Positions 1 through 8,670 of a stretch of 19,498 nt of DNA are shown in pieces. The notes beneath the pieces were generated by a model. The model saw only the letters and a program-made list of their open reading frames with translations, ran no database searches and was not told the origin of the DNA. The translations under genes and the position numbers were made by a program. The stretch covers positions 1 to 19,498 of the forward strand of contig JAUVJE010000014.1 in assembly GCA_030592355.1 (NCBI GenBank), in the 5' to 3' direction. The DNA comes from Clostridia bacterium (GTDB taxonomy: Bacteria; Bacillota; Clostridia; DUPQ01). Each line of letters opens with the position of its first letter. The first letter of the stretch is position 1.

Positions 1-1424
1 GGTTTTCTGGCCGCCAGCACTTCATCCAGCCGCCCCACCACAGTATTATGCGGCGCGGTATTCACTATATCAGGATTTTCTTCTATCTCTTTATTAATCT
101 TTAGGAGAACGTTAACGAATTCATCCAAAGTTTCTTTTGACTCTGTTTCAGTTGGTTCCATCATCATGGCTTCCTTTACTATCAAAGGAAAATAAATCGT
201 AGGCGGATGATACCCATAATCCAGAAGTCTTTTTGCAATTCCCAGTGTATTAGCTCCCATCTTCTTCTGCTTTTCGCCGGAAATCACAAACTCGTGCATG
301 CATCTGTCTCCAAAAGGCACGTCATATTTTCCCTTCAGACGTGCAAGGATATAATTTGCATTAAGCACCGCATTTCCCGAAACCTGCTTAAGTCCTTCCC
401 CTCCCATTGTACGAATGTATGCATAAGCCCTTACAAGCACCAGAAAATTACCATATAAAGATTTTACCTTGCCAATTGAGTTTGGCTTATCGTAATTAAA
501 TTCATAATAATCGCCGCTTTTTTCAATCCAGGGAACAGGCAGGAACGCATGAAGTTTTTCTTTTACTCCGATTGGGCCGGCTCCCGGTCCCCCTCCTCCG
601 TGAGGCGTGGCAAAAGTTTTATGGAGATTAAGATGAACAACATCAAACCCCATGTCGCCGGGGCGTGTCTGTCCAAGGATTGCATTAGCATTTGCTCCGT
701 CATAATATAGCAACCCTCCGCAATCATGTATGATTTTTGCTATTTCGATTATATCTTCCTCAAAAAGTCCCAGTGTATTTGGATTGGTCAACATAAGGCT
801 GGCCGTATCTTCTCCTACCAGTCTCCTGAGCTCATCCACATCCAAAAGACCTTTATCATTGGATTTGACATGCACCACATCAAACCCCGCTACAGCCGCG
901 GATGCAGGATTAGTTCCATGAGCGGAGTCCGGACACAGAACCTTAGTCCTTCCAAAATCCCCCTGTTTCTCGTGATAAGCTTTTATAACCATTAACCCGG
1001 CCATCTCACCCTGAGCGCCGGCAGAAGGCTGTAGGCATATATAGTCCATCCCGGTTATTTCAGCAAGATATGTTTCAAGATTATGCATCAATTTCAATGC
1101 TCCCTGCACGGATTCTACAGGTTGATCGGGATGCAGCTCAGTAAAACCTTCAAATGAGGCAACTAGCTCATTCACTTTAGGGTTATACTTCATAGTGCAT
1201 GAACCAAGGGGATAAAAACCCGAATCTACACCGAAATTTCTATTACTCAGCTCTGTAAAATGCCTTATAACATCAAGCTCACCGACTTCCGGAAGACGTG
1301 CGTCAGATGTTCTGATACTCCATTGCGGAAATAACTCAGACGGAGATTTTTGCTGTATATCTGTTTCAGGCAAATTGAAAGCCCTTCTGCCTTTTCTGCT
1401 GATATCAAATATCAATTTACTCAT
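1..1424 (-). CDS. gcvPB: Glycine dehydrogenase (decarboxylating) subunit 2, GcvPB (3' end outside window)
   Basis: This is the PLP-binding half of the two-subunit P-protein, which decarboxylates glycine and passes the aminomethyl group to lipoyl-GcvH in the cytosolic glycine cleavage system. The frame is open from the ATG at 1424 to the left edge: 474 codons are visible. The family is usually slightly longer than this, so only a short C-terminal piece should be missing. Visible hallmarks are the N-terminal FDISRKGRRAFNLPE type segment, the PLP-lysine motif NLHKTFATPHGGGGPGAGP with Lys269, and a GSCTMKYNPK segment near residue 75. The start overlaps the gcvPA stop as ATGA (4 nt), indicating translational coupling. 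It is the last visible gene of the riboswitch-controlled gcvT-H-PA-PB operon. Identification is by family recognition and operon position; confidence is high. Confidence 0.96.
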   Translation of the reverse strand, partial: MSKLIFDISRKGRRAFNLPETDIQQKSPSELFPQWSIRTSDARLPEVGELDVIRHFTELSNRNFGVDSGFYPLGSCTMKYNPKVNELVASFEGFTELHPDQPVESVQGALKLMHNLETYLAEITGMDYICLQPSAGAQGEMAGLMVIKAYHEKQGDFGRTKVLCPDSAHGTNPASAAVAGFDVVHVKSNDKGLLDVDELRRLVGEDTASLMLTNPNTLGLFEEDIIEIAKIIHDCGGLLYYDGANANAILGQTRPGDMGFDVVHLNLHKTFATPHGGGGPGAGPIGVKEKLHAFLPVPWIEKSGDYYEFNYDKPNSIGKVKSLYGNFLVLVRAYAYIRTMGGEGLKQVSGNAVLNANYILARLKGKYDVPFGDRCMHEFVISGEKQKKMGANTLGIAKRLLDYGYHPPTIYFPLIVKEAMMMEPTETESKETLDEFVNVLLKINKEIEENPDIVNTAPHNTVVGRLDEVLAARK

Positions 1425-2767
1425 ACTGTTTCACCTGCCTTTAAGGAAAAATCGTCAATTTCAGTTTTTGTTCTTTTTTCCGTAACTGCCACAAGCCATC
1501 CTCCCGTTAAGTCCGGATACTTCTCATCAATCTTAAAGCCACCCATATAGCCTTCTTTAAAAAGGGCTTTATTCAGCTTATCAATATCTGTATCCGCTTC
1601 CAAAGCAAATTCTTTAAAAAACGGTTTATTAAATAAATCGCGAAATTTACCGGTCTCCAAAAGTTTTTCATGTGTATATCTTGCATTATTGGCACAGCGA
1701 AGAGCAATTTCTTTAATACCCTCTTTTCCAACAATTGACAGATATATGGTGGAAGCCAAAGCATTCAATGCATGATTTGAGCATATGTTGGACGTCGCCT
1801 TTTCCCTCCTGATATGCTGTTCTCTCGCCTGAAGCGTCAGAACATAACCTTTATTACCATTTGTATCGGTGGTTTCGCCTACAATCCTTCCCGGCATCTT
1901 CCTTATGTATTTCCCGTTGGCAGTAAAATACCCGAGATGCGGCCCTCCGAATGCCATAGGGTTGCCCAAGGGCTGTGCGTCGCCAACGACAAAATCCGCT
2001 CCGGCTTCAGCCGGTGGTTTCAGTATTCCCAAAGATATCAAATCAGTATTTACGATAAATGCCGCTCCTTTTGAATGAGCTATCTCTCCAACCTTATCCA
2101 TATTTTCTACTATCCCGAAAAAATTCGGACTTTGTATACAAACCGCCACGGTTGTTTCATCACACATTTTCTCAAGTGCAGTGTAATCCGTTTCACCGTC
2201 CGCAAATGGGATTTCCTCAATCACTACTTTTCTGCCATTCATGTAAGTTTCTATAACTTCACGGGTTTCCGGTTGAACAGTTGATGAAACAATTATCTTG
2301 TTCCTTTTTCTTGATGATATAAATGCTATGGCACAGGCCTCAGCCGTAGCGCTTACACCATCATACATGGAGGCATTAGCGGCTTCCATGCCGGTAAGTT
2401 CGCATATCATTGTCTGATATTCAAAAATCGCCTGCAAAACACCTTGACTTATTTCAGCTTGATAAGGAGTATATGCTGTATAAAACTCAGAACGTGATGT
2501 CAGGGAACTTATTGCCGAAGGTATAAAATGGTCGTAGGTTCCTGCACCTAGGAAGCATATCAGATCATATGCCGATGTGTTTTCCATTGCCAGTTCCCTC
2601 ATGTGCACAACCAGCTCTTGTTCACTCATTCCTTTAGGAATGTCGCACCCGTTTTTTTTCTTTATCTCGTCAGGAATTGTTAAAAACAACTCTTCAATGC
2701 TATTAACGCCGATGGTTTCCAGCATCAGCTTTATTTCAGCATCGGTGTTTGGTATATATTTATGCAT
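1421..2767 (-). CDS. gcvPA: Glycine dehydrogenase (decarboxylating) subunit 1, GcvPA
   Basis: This is the N-terminal half of the P-protein and forms an alpha2beta2 enzyme with GcvPB in organisms with a split GcvP. The 448-residue length is normal for GcvPA. Family landmarks are the N-terminus HKYIPNTDAEIKLMLETIG, FLGAGTYDHFIPSAI (around residues 73-87), SEFYTAYTPYQAEISQG, and GMEAANASMYDGVSATAEA. The C-terminal third contains the GYVLTLQAREQHIRREKATSN stretch typical of the family. The ATG lies two bases after the gcvH stop (TGA-AA-ATG) and has only a weak Shine-Dalgarno, so translation is probably coupled to gcvH. Its stop overlaps the gcvPB start. Nothing looks truncated or shifted. Confidence 0.97.
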   Translation of the reverse strand: MHKYIPNTDAEIKLMLETIGVNSIEELFLTIPDEIKKKNGCDIPKGMSEQELVVHMRELAMENTSAYDLICFLGAGTYDHFIPSAISSLTSRSEFYTAYTPYQAEISQGVLQAIFEYQTMICELTGMEAANASMYDGVSATAEACAIAFISSRKRNKIIVSSTVQPETREVIETYMNGRKVVIEEIPFADGETDYTALEKMCDETTVAVCIQSPNFFGIVENMDKVGEIAHSKGAAFIVNTDLISLGILKPPAEAGADFVVGDAQPLGNPMAFGGPHLGYFTANGKYIRKMPGRIVGETTDTNGNKGYVLTLQAREQHIRREKATSNICSNHALNALASTIYLSIVGKEGIKEIALRCANNARYTHEKLLETGKFRDLFNKPFFKEFALEADTDIDKLNKALFKEGYMGGFKIDEKYPDLTGGWLVAVTEKRTKTEIDDFSLKAGETV

Positions 2768-2769
2768 TT

Positions 2770-3150
2770 TCAGTCTTCATTCTCACAAAAATCCGCATAT
2801 TCTGCTTCATCCATTAAATTATCAATTTCAGACATATCGGAAATTTGAATTTTCATTATCCATGCCGCAAATGAATCGTCATTTATTAGCTCCGGACCAT
2901 CATCCAAATCTACATTGGCCTCAACAACTTCACCTGAAATAGGTGTAATAATATCAGCTGCAGTTTTAACAGATTCAACTGCACATACAACCTCATCTCT
3001 TTCAACCGTCACGCCAACTTCCGGCAACTCTACATAGACAATGTCTCCCAGCTGAAGCTGGGCATAATTAGTAATACCTATAACGGCGATATCGCCGTCG
3101 ACCCTGACCCATTCGTGGTCTTTTGAATATTTCAAATTTTTACTGGGCAT
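2770..3150 (-). CDS. gcvH: Glycine cleavage system H protein
   Basis: This is the small lipoyl carrier that shuttles the aminomethyl group between P-, T- and L-proteins. The product is 126 residues, the normal size. The lipoylation site is Lys62 in AVESVKTAADI (usual form ESVKAASD), preceded by the conserved QLGDIVYVELPEVG and an N-terminal KYSKDHEWV motif. The C-terminal half has the usual SGEVVEAN and AWIMKIQISD segments. The Shine-Dalgarno GGGAGGAA lies inside the last codons of gcvT, and the intergenic gap is 4 nt, so the two genes are tightly coupled. Lipoylation and L-protein (dihydrolipoamide dehydrogenase) genes are not in the window. Confidence 0.97.
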   Translation of the reverse strand: MPSKNLKYSKDHEWVRVDGDIAVIGITNYAQLQLGDIVYVELPEVGVTVERDEVVCAVESVKTAADIITPISGEVVEANVDLDDGPELINDDSFAAWIMKIQISDMSEIDNLMDEAEYADFCENED

Positions 3151-3154
3151 TATA

Positions 3155-4261
3155 TTATTCCTCCCGTTTTCTATATTTTTTTTTATAAAACGGTTTCTTA
3201 ACCGTTATAGCCCTAACCTTCTTATTTCTTATTCCTATCAGAATTTCATTCCCGCTTTTTATATAATCAGCATTCAACAGAGCCAGTCCCATTGTTTTTG
3301 ACAAAGAAGGACATATGCTGCCGCTGGTGACATATCCGATTTCCTCCCCATCTTTAGTGAAAACGCTATACCCGTTCCGGGCTATTCCTTTATCTATCAT
3401 TTCAAATCCTGTTATTCTTTTCTTAATGCCGCAACTAATTTCTTCCTCAAGCGCTTTCTTGCCGATATAATCAATTTCGCCAAATTTAATAAAAACTTTA
3501 AGCCCTGCCTGCAACGGTGAAATTTTATTACTTAATTCATGCCCGTAAAGAGGCAGACAGCTTTCAAACCGAAGAGTGTCTCTCGCCCCAAGGCCGCATG
3601 GTACAATCCTATCCGAACCCGTTTCAAGTATTTCTTTAAATAATTTAGGCGCATCATCCGATGCCGTATAAATCTCAAATCCGTCCTCTCCTGTATATCC
3701 GGTCCGGGATACCATAGCCCTGACTCCTCCGATCTCCATACTCACGTTAGATTTAAAAAAACCAATGGAATCAAGGTTTACATCCGTAATTTCGCTTAGG
3801 ATTTTCTGGGCCCTCGGCCCCTGAACGGCTATCTGGGCATATAATTCGGATATATTTTCAACTTTGACATCAAAATGCTCTGAATTTGCCGTAATCCAGT
3901 CATAGTCTTTTTGAATATTTGATGCATTTACGGCCAATAAATAATTTTTTTCGCTTAGGCAATATATAAGAACATCATCAACACACCCGCCGTTTTGATA
4001 ACACATAGGCGAGTATATTACATCACCCGGCTTAATTCCTATCAGGCTATTAGTTATAAGAAAATCTGTAAAATGTGCTGAATCCGGGCCGGTTATAAGA
4101 ATTTCCCCCATATGGGATACATCAAAAATTCCTGCTGATTCCCTTACTTTATTATGCTCACGAATAATTCCCGAATATTGAACCGGCATTATCCAGCCGC
4201 CAAAATCTATCATTTTCGCTCCCAGCGATATATGAGTTTCATACAGTGGTGTTTTTCCCAT
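3155..4261 (-). CDS. gcvT: Glycine cleavage system T protein (aminomethyltransferase)
   Basis: GcvT releases ammonia from aminomethyl-lipoyl-GcvH and transfers the methylene group to tetrahydrofolate. The chosen start gives 368 residues, matching the family. The frame extends to an ATG at 4273, but that ATG is part of the Shine-Dalgarno sequence itself (ATGGGAGGAATGATG). The ATG at 4261 has 4 nt after GGAGG and 4264 has 1 nt, so 4261 is preferred. Landmarks are KTPLYETH near the N-terminus, FDVSHMGEI (46-54), NGGCVDDVLIY with Asp95/Asp96, AVNASN with Asn112, GYTGEDGFEIY, and GARDTLRFESCLPLYGHEL. This is the first gene behind the glycine riboswitch, whose terminator ends about 18 nt upstream of this ATG. 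Confidence 0.96.
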   Translation of the reverse strand: MGKTPLYETHISLGAKMIDFGGWIMPVQYSGIIREHNKVRESAGIFDVSHMGEILITGPDSAHFTDFLITNSLIGIKPGDVIYSPMCYQNGGCVDDVLIYCLSEKNYLLAVNASNIQKDYDWITANSEHFDVKVENISELYAQIAVQGPRAQKILSEITDVNLDSIGFFKSNVSMEIGGVRAMVSRTGYTGEDGFEIYTASDDAPKLFKEILETGSDRIVPCGLGARDTLRFESCLPLYGHELSNKISPLQAGLKVFIKFGEIDYIGKKALEEEISCGIKKRITGFEMIDKGIARNGYSVFTKDGEEIGYVTSGSICPSLSKTMGLALLNADYIKSGNEILIGIRNKKVRAITVKKPFYKKKYRKREE

Positions 4262-4278
4262 CATTCCTCCCATACACT

Positions 4279-4309
4279 AAAAAAAGACAACAAAACCATG
4301 CTTGTCGTC
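4279..4309 (-). terminator. Intrinsic terminator of the glycine riboswitch expression platform
   Basis: On the minus strand the arm GACGACAA (4309-4302), an 8-nt loop, the arm TTGTTGTC (4293-4286) and seven consecutive T (4285-4279) form an eight-pair hairpin with one G-U pair. It lies immediately 3' of the P1 strand of aptamer 2 and just ahead of the gcvT Shine-Dalgarno. This is where a glycine-controlled attenuator should be. By analogy with the known gcvT riboswitch, glycine binding is expected to prevent termination (inference). Confidence 0.82.
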
Positions 4310-4310
4310 T

Positions 4311-4490
4311 TCCCCGTTTTTGAACCTGAGAGTTTCTACCTAAGCATTGCCCCTTCGGTGCCTTTCGGCTTTTCAGAGATGCGTCCGCATACGGTCCTTT
4401 TGCCTGAAAGATTCACACATATCCCGACTGGATATGCGCTTGCTTCTTCGGCTTTCCTAGTTGGAAATCTCCTGCATGCTTCATCCGCCT
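4311..4490 (-). ncRNA. Tandem glycine riboswitch, leader of the gcv operon
   Basis: Two glycine aptamers lie in tandem on the minus strand. Aptamer 1 (4479-4387) is closed by GCATGC/GTATGC and contains the GGAGA...GCCGAAGAAGCAAGC core and the 3' signature TCTTTCAGGCAAAAGGACC. Aptamer 2 (about 4384-4311) has TCTCTG...GGCACCGAAGGGGCAA...AACTCTCAGG and can close with CGGGGA through G-U pairs. Its 3' signature, GGTTCAAAAACGGGG, is less canonical than that of aptamer 1. A 7-nt linker separates them. A leader GCG (4488-4486) can pair with linker CGC (4383-4381), compatible with the leader-linker kink-turn described for tandem glycine riboswitches; this part is tentative. The element sits between a sigma-A-type promoter and a terminator, upstream of gcvT. 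It should switch the glycine cleavage operon on when glycine is abundant. Confidence 0.93.
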
Positions 4491-4500
4491 GTATATATCA

Positions 4501-4529
4501 ATTATACATAATCCTTATAGCCAACTCAA
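4501..4529 (-). promoter_or_regulatory. Sigma-A-type promoter of the gcv operon
   Basis: On the minus strand, -35 TTGAGT (4529-4524), a 17-nt spacer and a perfect -10 TATAAT (4506-4501) are seen. Transcription would start near 4494, a few bases before the riboswitch leader. The promoter lies in the short gap after kbl, so gcv can be transcribed independently of the upstream operon. Confidence 0.72.
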
Positions 4530-4569
4530 TGGTAAATAAAGTCAAAATGTTACCCGGAGCTTTTTTGTG

Positions 4570-5754
4570 TCAATATGCATCGTAGATTTCTTTTACCACT
4601 TTAATTGAATAGTCCAAATCATCATATGTAAGCGCATCGGATACTTGCATTCTTATACGGGCCGTGCCTTCAGGAACAACAGGGAATCCAAAGCCTGTGA
4701 CATATACTCCTTTATCCAGCATTGCTTTTGCCATGCTTATTGCTTTAGCTGTTTCGCCGACAATAATAGGAACGATTGCACTTTCTCCGTCAAGGGGATT
4801 TAATCCCACAGATTTCAAGCCCTTTCTAAGATACTCAGTTTTTTCGTGGAGTGATTTAACTATCCCGGGATTGCTTTCAAGATAATCGACGGCTTCAAGC
4901 GCCATTGCCGCAAGAACCGGAGGCAAAGAATTGGAAAATAAGGAGGGCCTCGATGATTGTATGCAAAGATCAATGACTTCCTGTTTTCCTGCTACAAAAC
5001 CTCCGCCCGCACCTCCCAGTGCCTTTCCGTACGTACCGGTTATGATATCAATTTCACCAAGCATATTATAAAATTCCACTGTACCGCGTCCGGTATTCCC
5101 AAGTACTCCTGTGGCATGGGATTCATCAACCAGAACTATGGCATTATATTTTTCAGCAAGCGCTTTTATTTCAGGAAGCTTAGCAATATCCCCTTCCATG
5201 GAAAACACGCCGTCGGTAATAATCAGCTTGGTATCAAATTCTCCGGCTTCTTTTAATTTTATTTCTAAATCATTCATATCTGAATGATTATAAACAAAAC
5301 GCTGAACTTTTTTGCTTGTTAGCCTGCATCCGTCTATTATGCTTGCATGATTGAGTTCGTCGCTTATCAGACAATCCCCAGCACCAACTAAAACAGGAAT
5401 TACCGCTGTATTAGCGTTCCAACACGATGTATAAGAAAGCGAGGCCTCAGTATGAAGAAATTCTGCTGTTTTTTCTTCAAGCTGTCTATGTATGTCAAAA
5501 GTCCCACAAATAAATCTAACGCTGGCGGCACCTACACCATACTTTTCCAATGCCGCCTGCCCCGCTTTTATAATCTCCGGTTTATCACTCAATCCCAGGT
5601 AGTTATTGGAACATAAAACGATAACTTCGTCATAATTTTCAATAACAGTTTTGTTTGACATCGGCGTCTTTAAAAATTGGTACTCTTTGTACTTCCCCTC
5701 AGATTTCATATCCTCCAACTGCCTGTTTAACTTATTATAGAATGTTTTTCCCAT
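4570..5754 (-). CDS. kbl: Glycine C-acetyltransferase (2-amino-3-ketobutyrate CoA ligase)
   Basis: This is a PLP-dependent alpha-oxoamine synthase that interconverts glycine + acetyl-CoA and 2-amino-3-oxobutyrate + CoA, the second step of threonine breakdown via threonine dehydrogenase. The product is 394 residues, normal for KBL. The sequence follows KBL rather than BioF or ALAS in RFICGTFDIHRQLE (80-93), SDELNHASIIDG, TDGVFSMEGDIA, DESHATG and the PLP-lysine motif DIITGTYGKALGGAGGG with Lys244. The Shine-Dalgarno GGGAGG is 5 nt before the ATG. The gene starts 29 nt after yycI with no terminator visible between them, so it is probably the last gene of the wal operon. Its usual partner tdh is not in the window. 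Downstream lies the glycine-controlled gcv operon, a metabolic match. Confidence 0.93.
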   Translation of the reverse strand: MGKTFYNKLNRQLEDMKSEGKYKEYQFLKTPMSNKTVIENYDEVIVLCSNNYLGLSDKPEIIKAGQAALEKYGVGAASVRFICGTFDIHRQLEEKTAEFLHTEASLSYTSCWNANTAVIPVLVGAGDCLISDELNHASIIDGCRLTSKKVQRFVYNHSDMNDLEIKLKEAGEFDTKLIITDGVFSMEGDIAKLPEIKALAEKYNAIVLVDESHATGVLGNTGRGTVEFYNMLGEIDIITGTYGKALGGAGGGFVAGKQEVIDLCIQSSRPSLFSNSLPPVLAAMALEAVDYLESNPGIVKSLHEKTEYLRKGLKSVGLNPLDGESAIVPIIVGETAKAISMAKAMLDKGVYVTGFGFPVVPEGTARIRMQVSDALTYDDLDYSIKVVKEIYDAY

Positions 5755-5783
5755 GGTATCCTCCCGTTAGTATGATTGTCGCC

Positions 5784-7232
5784 TCATTCACTTAATTGCT
5801 TTTCATCACCGGTAACTGCAGAAAAATATCTCACGCTTTTATCTTCAAATTCCACTTTCCAGCATGCAATCGCCGTATTGCCTTTTTCCGGTGTTTTTAT
5901 ATATCCTGATGTGATTCTGCTTATTATATACTCCTGTCCCATGTCCATACTCAGATTATTAAGCAATATTGTTCCCAAAGATATACCGGTGCCTGAATAT
6001 CTATCTCCGGGTTCGAACACATCATTCTTAATACTGGCAAAAATTACACCTAATTCCACAACATGTATCTCAATAAAGTTATCAAAATACAGGTTTTTGG
6101 CTGAATCCTTGTATATATATAAAGTTTTATATAGGTTATCATCTACCTGTTCAATCGTTTCCATGTAATAATTTTGAGATTTCAATCCGATTTCATTTAT
6201 AAATGCTTCTGATAGCTCTGCAACGGTTTCTTTGTTTAGACTATACTGAATGTTACTTCCGAATGTCGTCCTGACAAAACTGATGGTGCCGTTAGTCTCT
6301 ATACTCGTTTGGCCGCTTAGGAATACCTGTGTCGAACTCAATATCTGCTGAGTAAACGTACTTAAACCGTAAACAACTTCATCATAGCCGTTAAATGATT
6401 CAGGCAATTGACAATTGAACACGATATTATGAAATTCAAGGATATCAAGCTCCGGCGTAATTTCTTTTCCGGTTTCGATGTCAAAATACTTTTCGCTGCC
6501 ATCGCCCAATCTGATTCTCCAACACATGACCGACTCATTTGAATCTGAATTCTTTCGATGATATCCGTAATTGATCCCATTAATCACCTTTGCTTTGGAT
6601 TCAGCAACCATATTTGTCAGGAGAATTGCACTTATAGGGATACCACCTCCCTTATCTCCGTTCTTCTTCTCAATTGAAAGTGCGTTGATTTCTGAACTGA
6701 TTACCCCATAATTACTAATATTCATCTCAATATATGAATCAAAATAGTAATTGCCGGCATTATCTTTATAGATATATCTAACATTATATTCATCCGTTCC
6801 TGTCTCAATTACGAAGTCAAGTACATATTCATTCTTTTGCAATCCTATAGAATCAATAAAATTGTGAGCCAGCCTTTCCACCGTCGTCCTGCTCATTTCA
6901 CCCGATACGACTTCTTCAGAAAGTGAATTTGTGAAAATCAATCGCTCCTGTTCATCAAAAGAATAGCTTCCACCCGTCTTTTCACTAAGCGTATTTATTG
7001 AGGTTTCGCTATACAGCATATCTCCAAGTGTTATAGATGATGCTCCGGGGTTATCAGAAGGTATTAGGCAATTTAAACCAATATCTCTTTGTTTAAGTAT
7101 TTTGACAGTATATTCTTCTATACTTGCGAACTTTTTATTATTTGCGTTTATAACGACAATATACGAGGCAAGGGTAATATTCATCAGAATTAATAGTATT
7201 GCAACGACAACCAGTGCTTTTTTTGTGTCCAT
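5784..7232 (-). CDS. yycI: WalRK regulatory protein YycI-like, with duplicated extracytoplasmic domain
   Basis: This is a membrane-anchored accessory protein of the WalK sensor, assigned from its position after yycH and from YycI-type C-terminal features. In Bacillus, YycH and YycI modulate WalK through the membrane. The start is the ATG at 7232 (SD AGGGGAG, 9 nt spacing, 1 nt after the yycH stop), giving 482 residues; an in-frame extension to 7337 lies inside yycH and is rejected. Residues 6-28 form one TM helix with the rest outside. YycI is normally about 260-280 residues. The excess is explained by two tandem copies: residues 117-257 and 336-477 align at a 219-220 residue offset. The shared landmarks are TVxxL, FIxxIGL, YIYKD, YFDxxIE, GVI, ILLxN, CW and YFxxxTGxE. 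By eye about 26 of 68 residues are identical in the best stretch. Confidence 0.8.
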   Translation of the reverse strand: MDTKKALVVVAILLILMNITLASYIVVINANNKKFASIEEYTVKILKQRDIGLNCLIPSDNPGASSITLGDMLYSETSINTLSEKTGGSYSFDEQERLIFTNSLSEEVVSGEMSRTTVERLAHNFIDSIGLQKNEYVLDFVIETGTDEYNVRYIYKDNAGNYYFDSYIEMNISNYGVISSEINALSIEKKNGDKGGGIPISAILLTNMVAESKAKVINGINYGYHRKNSDSNESVMCWRIRLGDGSEKYFDIETGKEITPELDILEFHNIVFNCQLPESFNGYDEVVYGLSTFTQQILSSTQVFLSGQTSIETNGTISFVRTTFGSNIQYSLNKETVAELSEAFINEIGLKSQNYYMETIEQVDDNLYKTLYIYKDSAKNLYFDNFIEIHVVELGVIFASIKNDVFEPGDRYSGTGISLGTILLNNLSMDMGQEYIISRITSGYIKTPEKGNTAIACWKVEFEDKSVRYFSAVTGDEKQLSE

Positions 7233-7233
7233 A

Positions 7234-8670
7234 CTATTCATCTCCCCTTTGCAAATTATAAATTTCCTTTTTACCTGACTTCTCCTCAATAATCCACACA
7301 GGTCCGATAAGGTTCTGGTTTCCGCTAAAAGTTCCATAACCTACATATATATTATATGCTTCTATGGCATTTAAATCGTTGATATCGTTAAGCCTGAGAT
7401 TGCTGCCAAAATTAAAAATGTATGGAATTTCCACCTGTGTATCTTCAGCCATTTTACTAAAATTCAGCGGTAGCATTCTGGCCTCAATGGTTCTGGTTGC
7501 AGTTGCTGTAATCAAAGCCGCATGATTTTCGTCCTTTATGGCAACAATCATAGAATTATATTTGTAGTCAAATCTGAATGTATATGAATCTTCATTTACC
7601 TGTACCCCGGACACAAAAAGTTCTCCCCTGTATTCCGATGCAAGTCCGCTTATTGTGTTAATCGTCTCGTAAGCATTGGTGAACGCATTGCCTATAGAAC
7701 CCCTTTCGTCGCCTTCAGTACCCGGTGTGTAATTATATGAAACCCAACCATCCTTTTCAATTTTGTACAAATTGAATTGATTGATAAAAAACAAATTTCC
7801 AAAGGAATCAAAATGTGTTGTAAAAAGATTATTCGACCTAATTAAAAGCTTTCTTTTAATTGCAGAAACAGCATCATCCATAAGCGCGTCTCTGCTTTCT
7901 GACTTTTCTTTGCCGACAATACTTATGTAATCGTTTATTGTATCGGGTAAACCGGCGAACACCCATGGTATTATATGGTGCGAAAGATCATTGCTGATAA
8001 GGATGTCAGGTTCAATATAATTTTCCCATACAGCTTTACTGATAACCTTATAAATATCAGTGTAATAACTATTATTATAATTTGGGTCTCTTGTCAGTAA
8101 ATCTGTTATATTGTGAAAGTTGTCTTTAGAAAACAATCCATACGGCTGCATAGCTTTAAATTCATAAACTGAATCATCAGTATGAAAATATACATCCATG
8201 CCTGATTCTCCCGGAATAATCATGAATTTATCAATCAAAAATCCAGAATCATTATTATTTTCAGTTCCTATCATTAATTCAATATACTCAACCGGGAAGT
8301 AATTCCCCAGCGCTACGGTAACACCGTCATTTCCGCAGACTTGATCCCACGATAGAATTGACTCTGAAAATTCACCGGTCAGCACACTGTCCACAACATC
8401 CCGGCTGTCATTCCAAAGATCATCAAACAGATTCTCCCCGCTTCTTATTACAAATGGTCTGTTTTCAAATCTGATTATTATTTCATGAGGCACAAAGAAC
8501 TTATCGCTGATATTAGCATCCAGAGATTTGTAATATGTTCCTGTTTCATTTTTCTGCCGGAAAAATCCCAGGTTAAAATTTTCAGAATAGTAATCGATAA
8601 TTACCATTGTCTGAAACAACACGCCAAGTGAAAGAACGATTACAAAAATTATTACTGTTTTTTTACTCAT
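7234..8670 (-). CDS. yycH: WalRK regulatory protein YycH
   Basis: This is a single-pass membrane protein with a large extracytoplasmic part that, in Bacillus, acts with YycI on the WalK sensor kinase. The start chosen is the ATG at 8670, with GGAG 8 nt upstream. It overlaps the end of walK by 8 nt (ATGAGTAA contains the walK stop). This gives 478 residues, near the usual YycH length of about 450. Residues 4-27 form one hydrophobic segment, followed by a soluble domain beginning YYSENFNLGFFRQ. The internal sequence is divergent, and I recognise it mainly by topology, length and the order walR-walK-yycH-yycI, not by a strong motif. Only one base separates it from yycI. Confidence 0.82.
   Translation of the reverse strand: MSKKTVIIFVIVLSLGVLFQTMVIIDYYSENFNLGFFRQKNETGTYYKSLDANISDKFFVPHEIIIRFENRPFVIRSGENLFDDLWNDSRDVVDSVLTGEFSESILSWDQVCGNDGVTVALGNYFPVEYIELMIGTENNNDSGFLIDKFMIIPGESGMDVYFHTDDSVYEFKAMQPYGLFSKDNFHNITDLLTRDPNYNNSYYTDIYKVISKAVWENYIEPDILISNDLSHHIIPWVFAGLPDTINDYISIVGKEKSESRDALMDDAVSAIKRKLLIRSNNLFTTHFDSFGNLFFINQFNLYKIEKDGWVSYNYTPGTEGDERGSIGNAFTNAYETINTISGLASEYRGELFVSGVQVNEDSYTFRFDYKYNSMIVAIKDENHAALITATATRTIEARMLPLNFSKMAEDTQVEIPYIFNFGSNLRLNDINDLNAIEAYNIYVGYGTFSGNQNLIGPVWIIEEKSGKKEIYNLQRGDE

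Noticed and set aside
1421..2942. Several open frames on the plus strand opposite gcvPA and gcvH
   Set aside because: They are antisense shadows of well-conserved minus-strand genes, lack ribosome binding sites, and translate to unrecognisable, Ser/Phe-rich sequences.
4530..4569. Terminator after kbl
   Set aside because: The T-run on the plus strand side and the CTCCGGGTAAC stretch do not form a stable hairpin followed by T residues on the minus strand.
4154..4585. Plus-strand open frame of 143 codons across the gcvT start and riboswitch
   Set aside because: The region is fully explained on the minus strand by the gcvT start, terminator, tandem aptamers and promoter.
7233..7337. N-terminal extension of yycI by 35 codons
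   Set aside because: It lies inside the yycH coding frame. The ATG at 7232 has a good Shine-Dalgarno and leads directly into the membrane helix.
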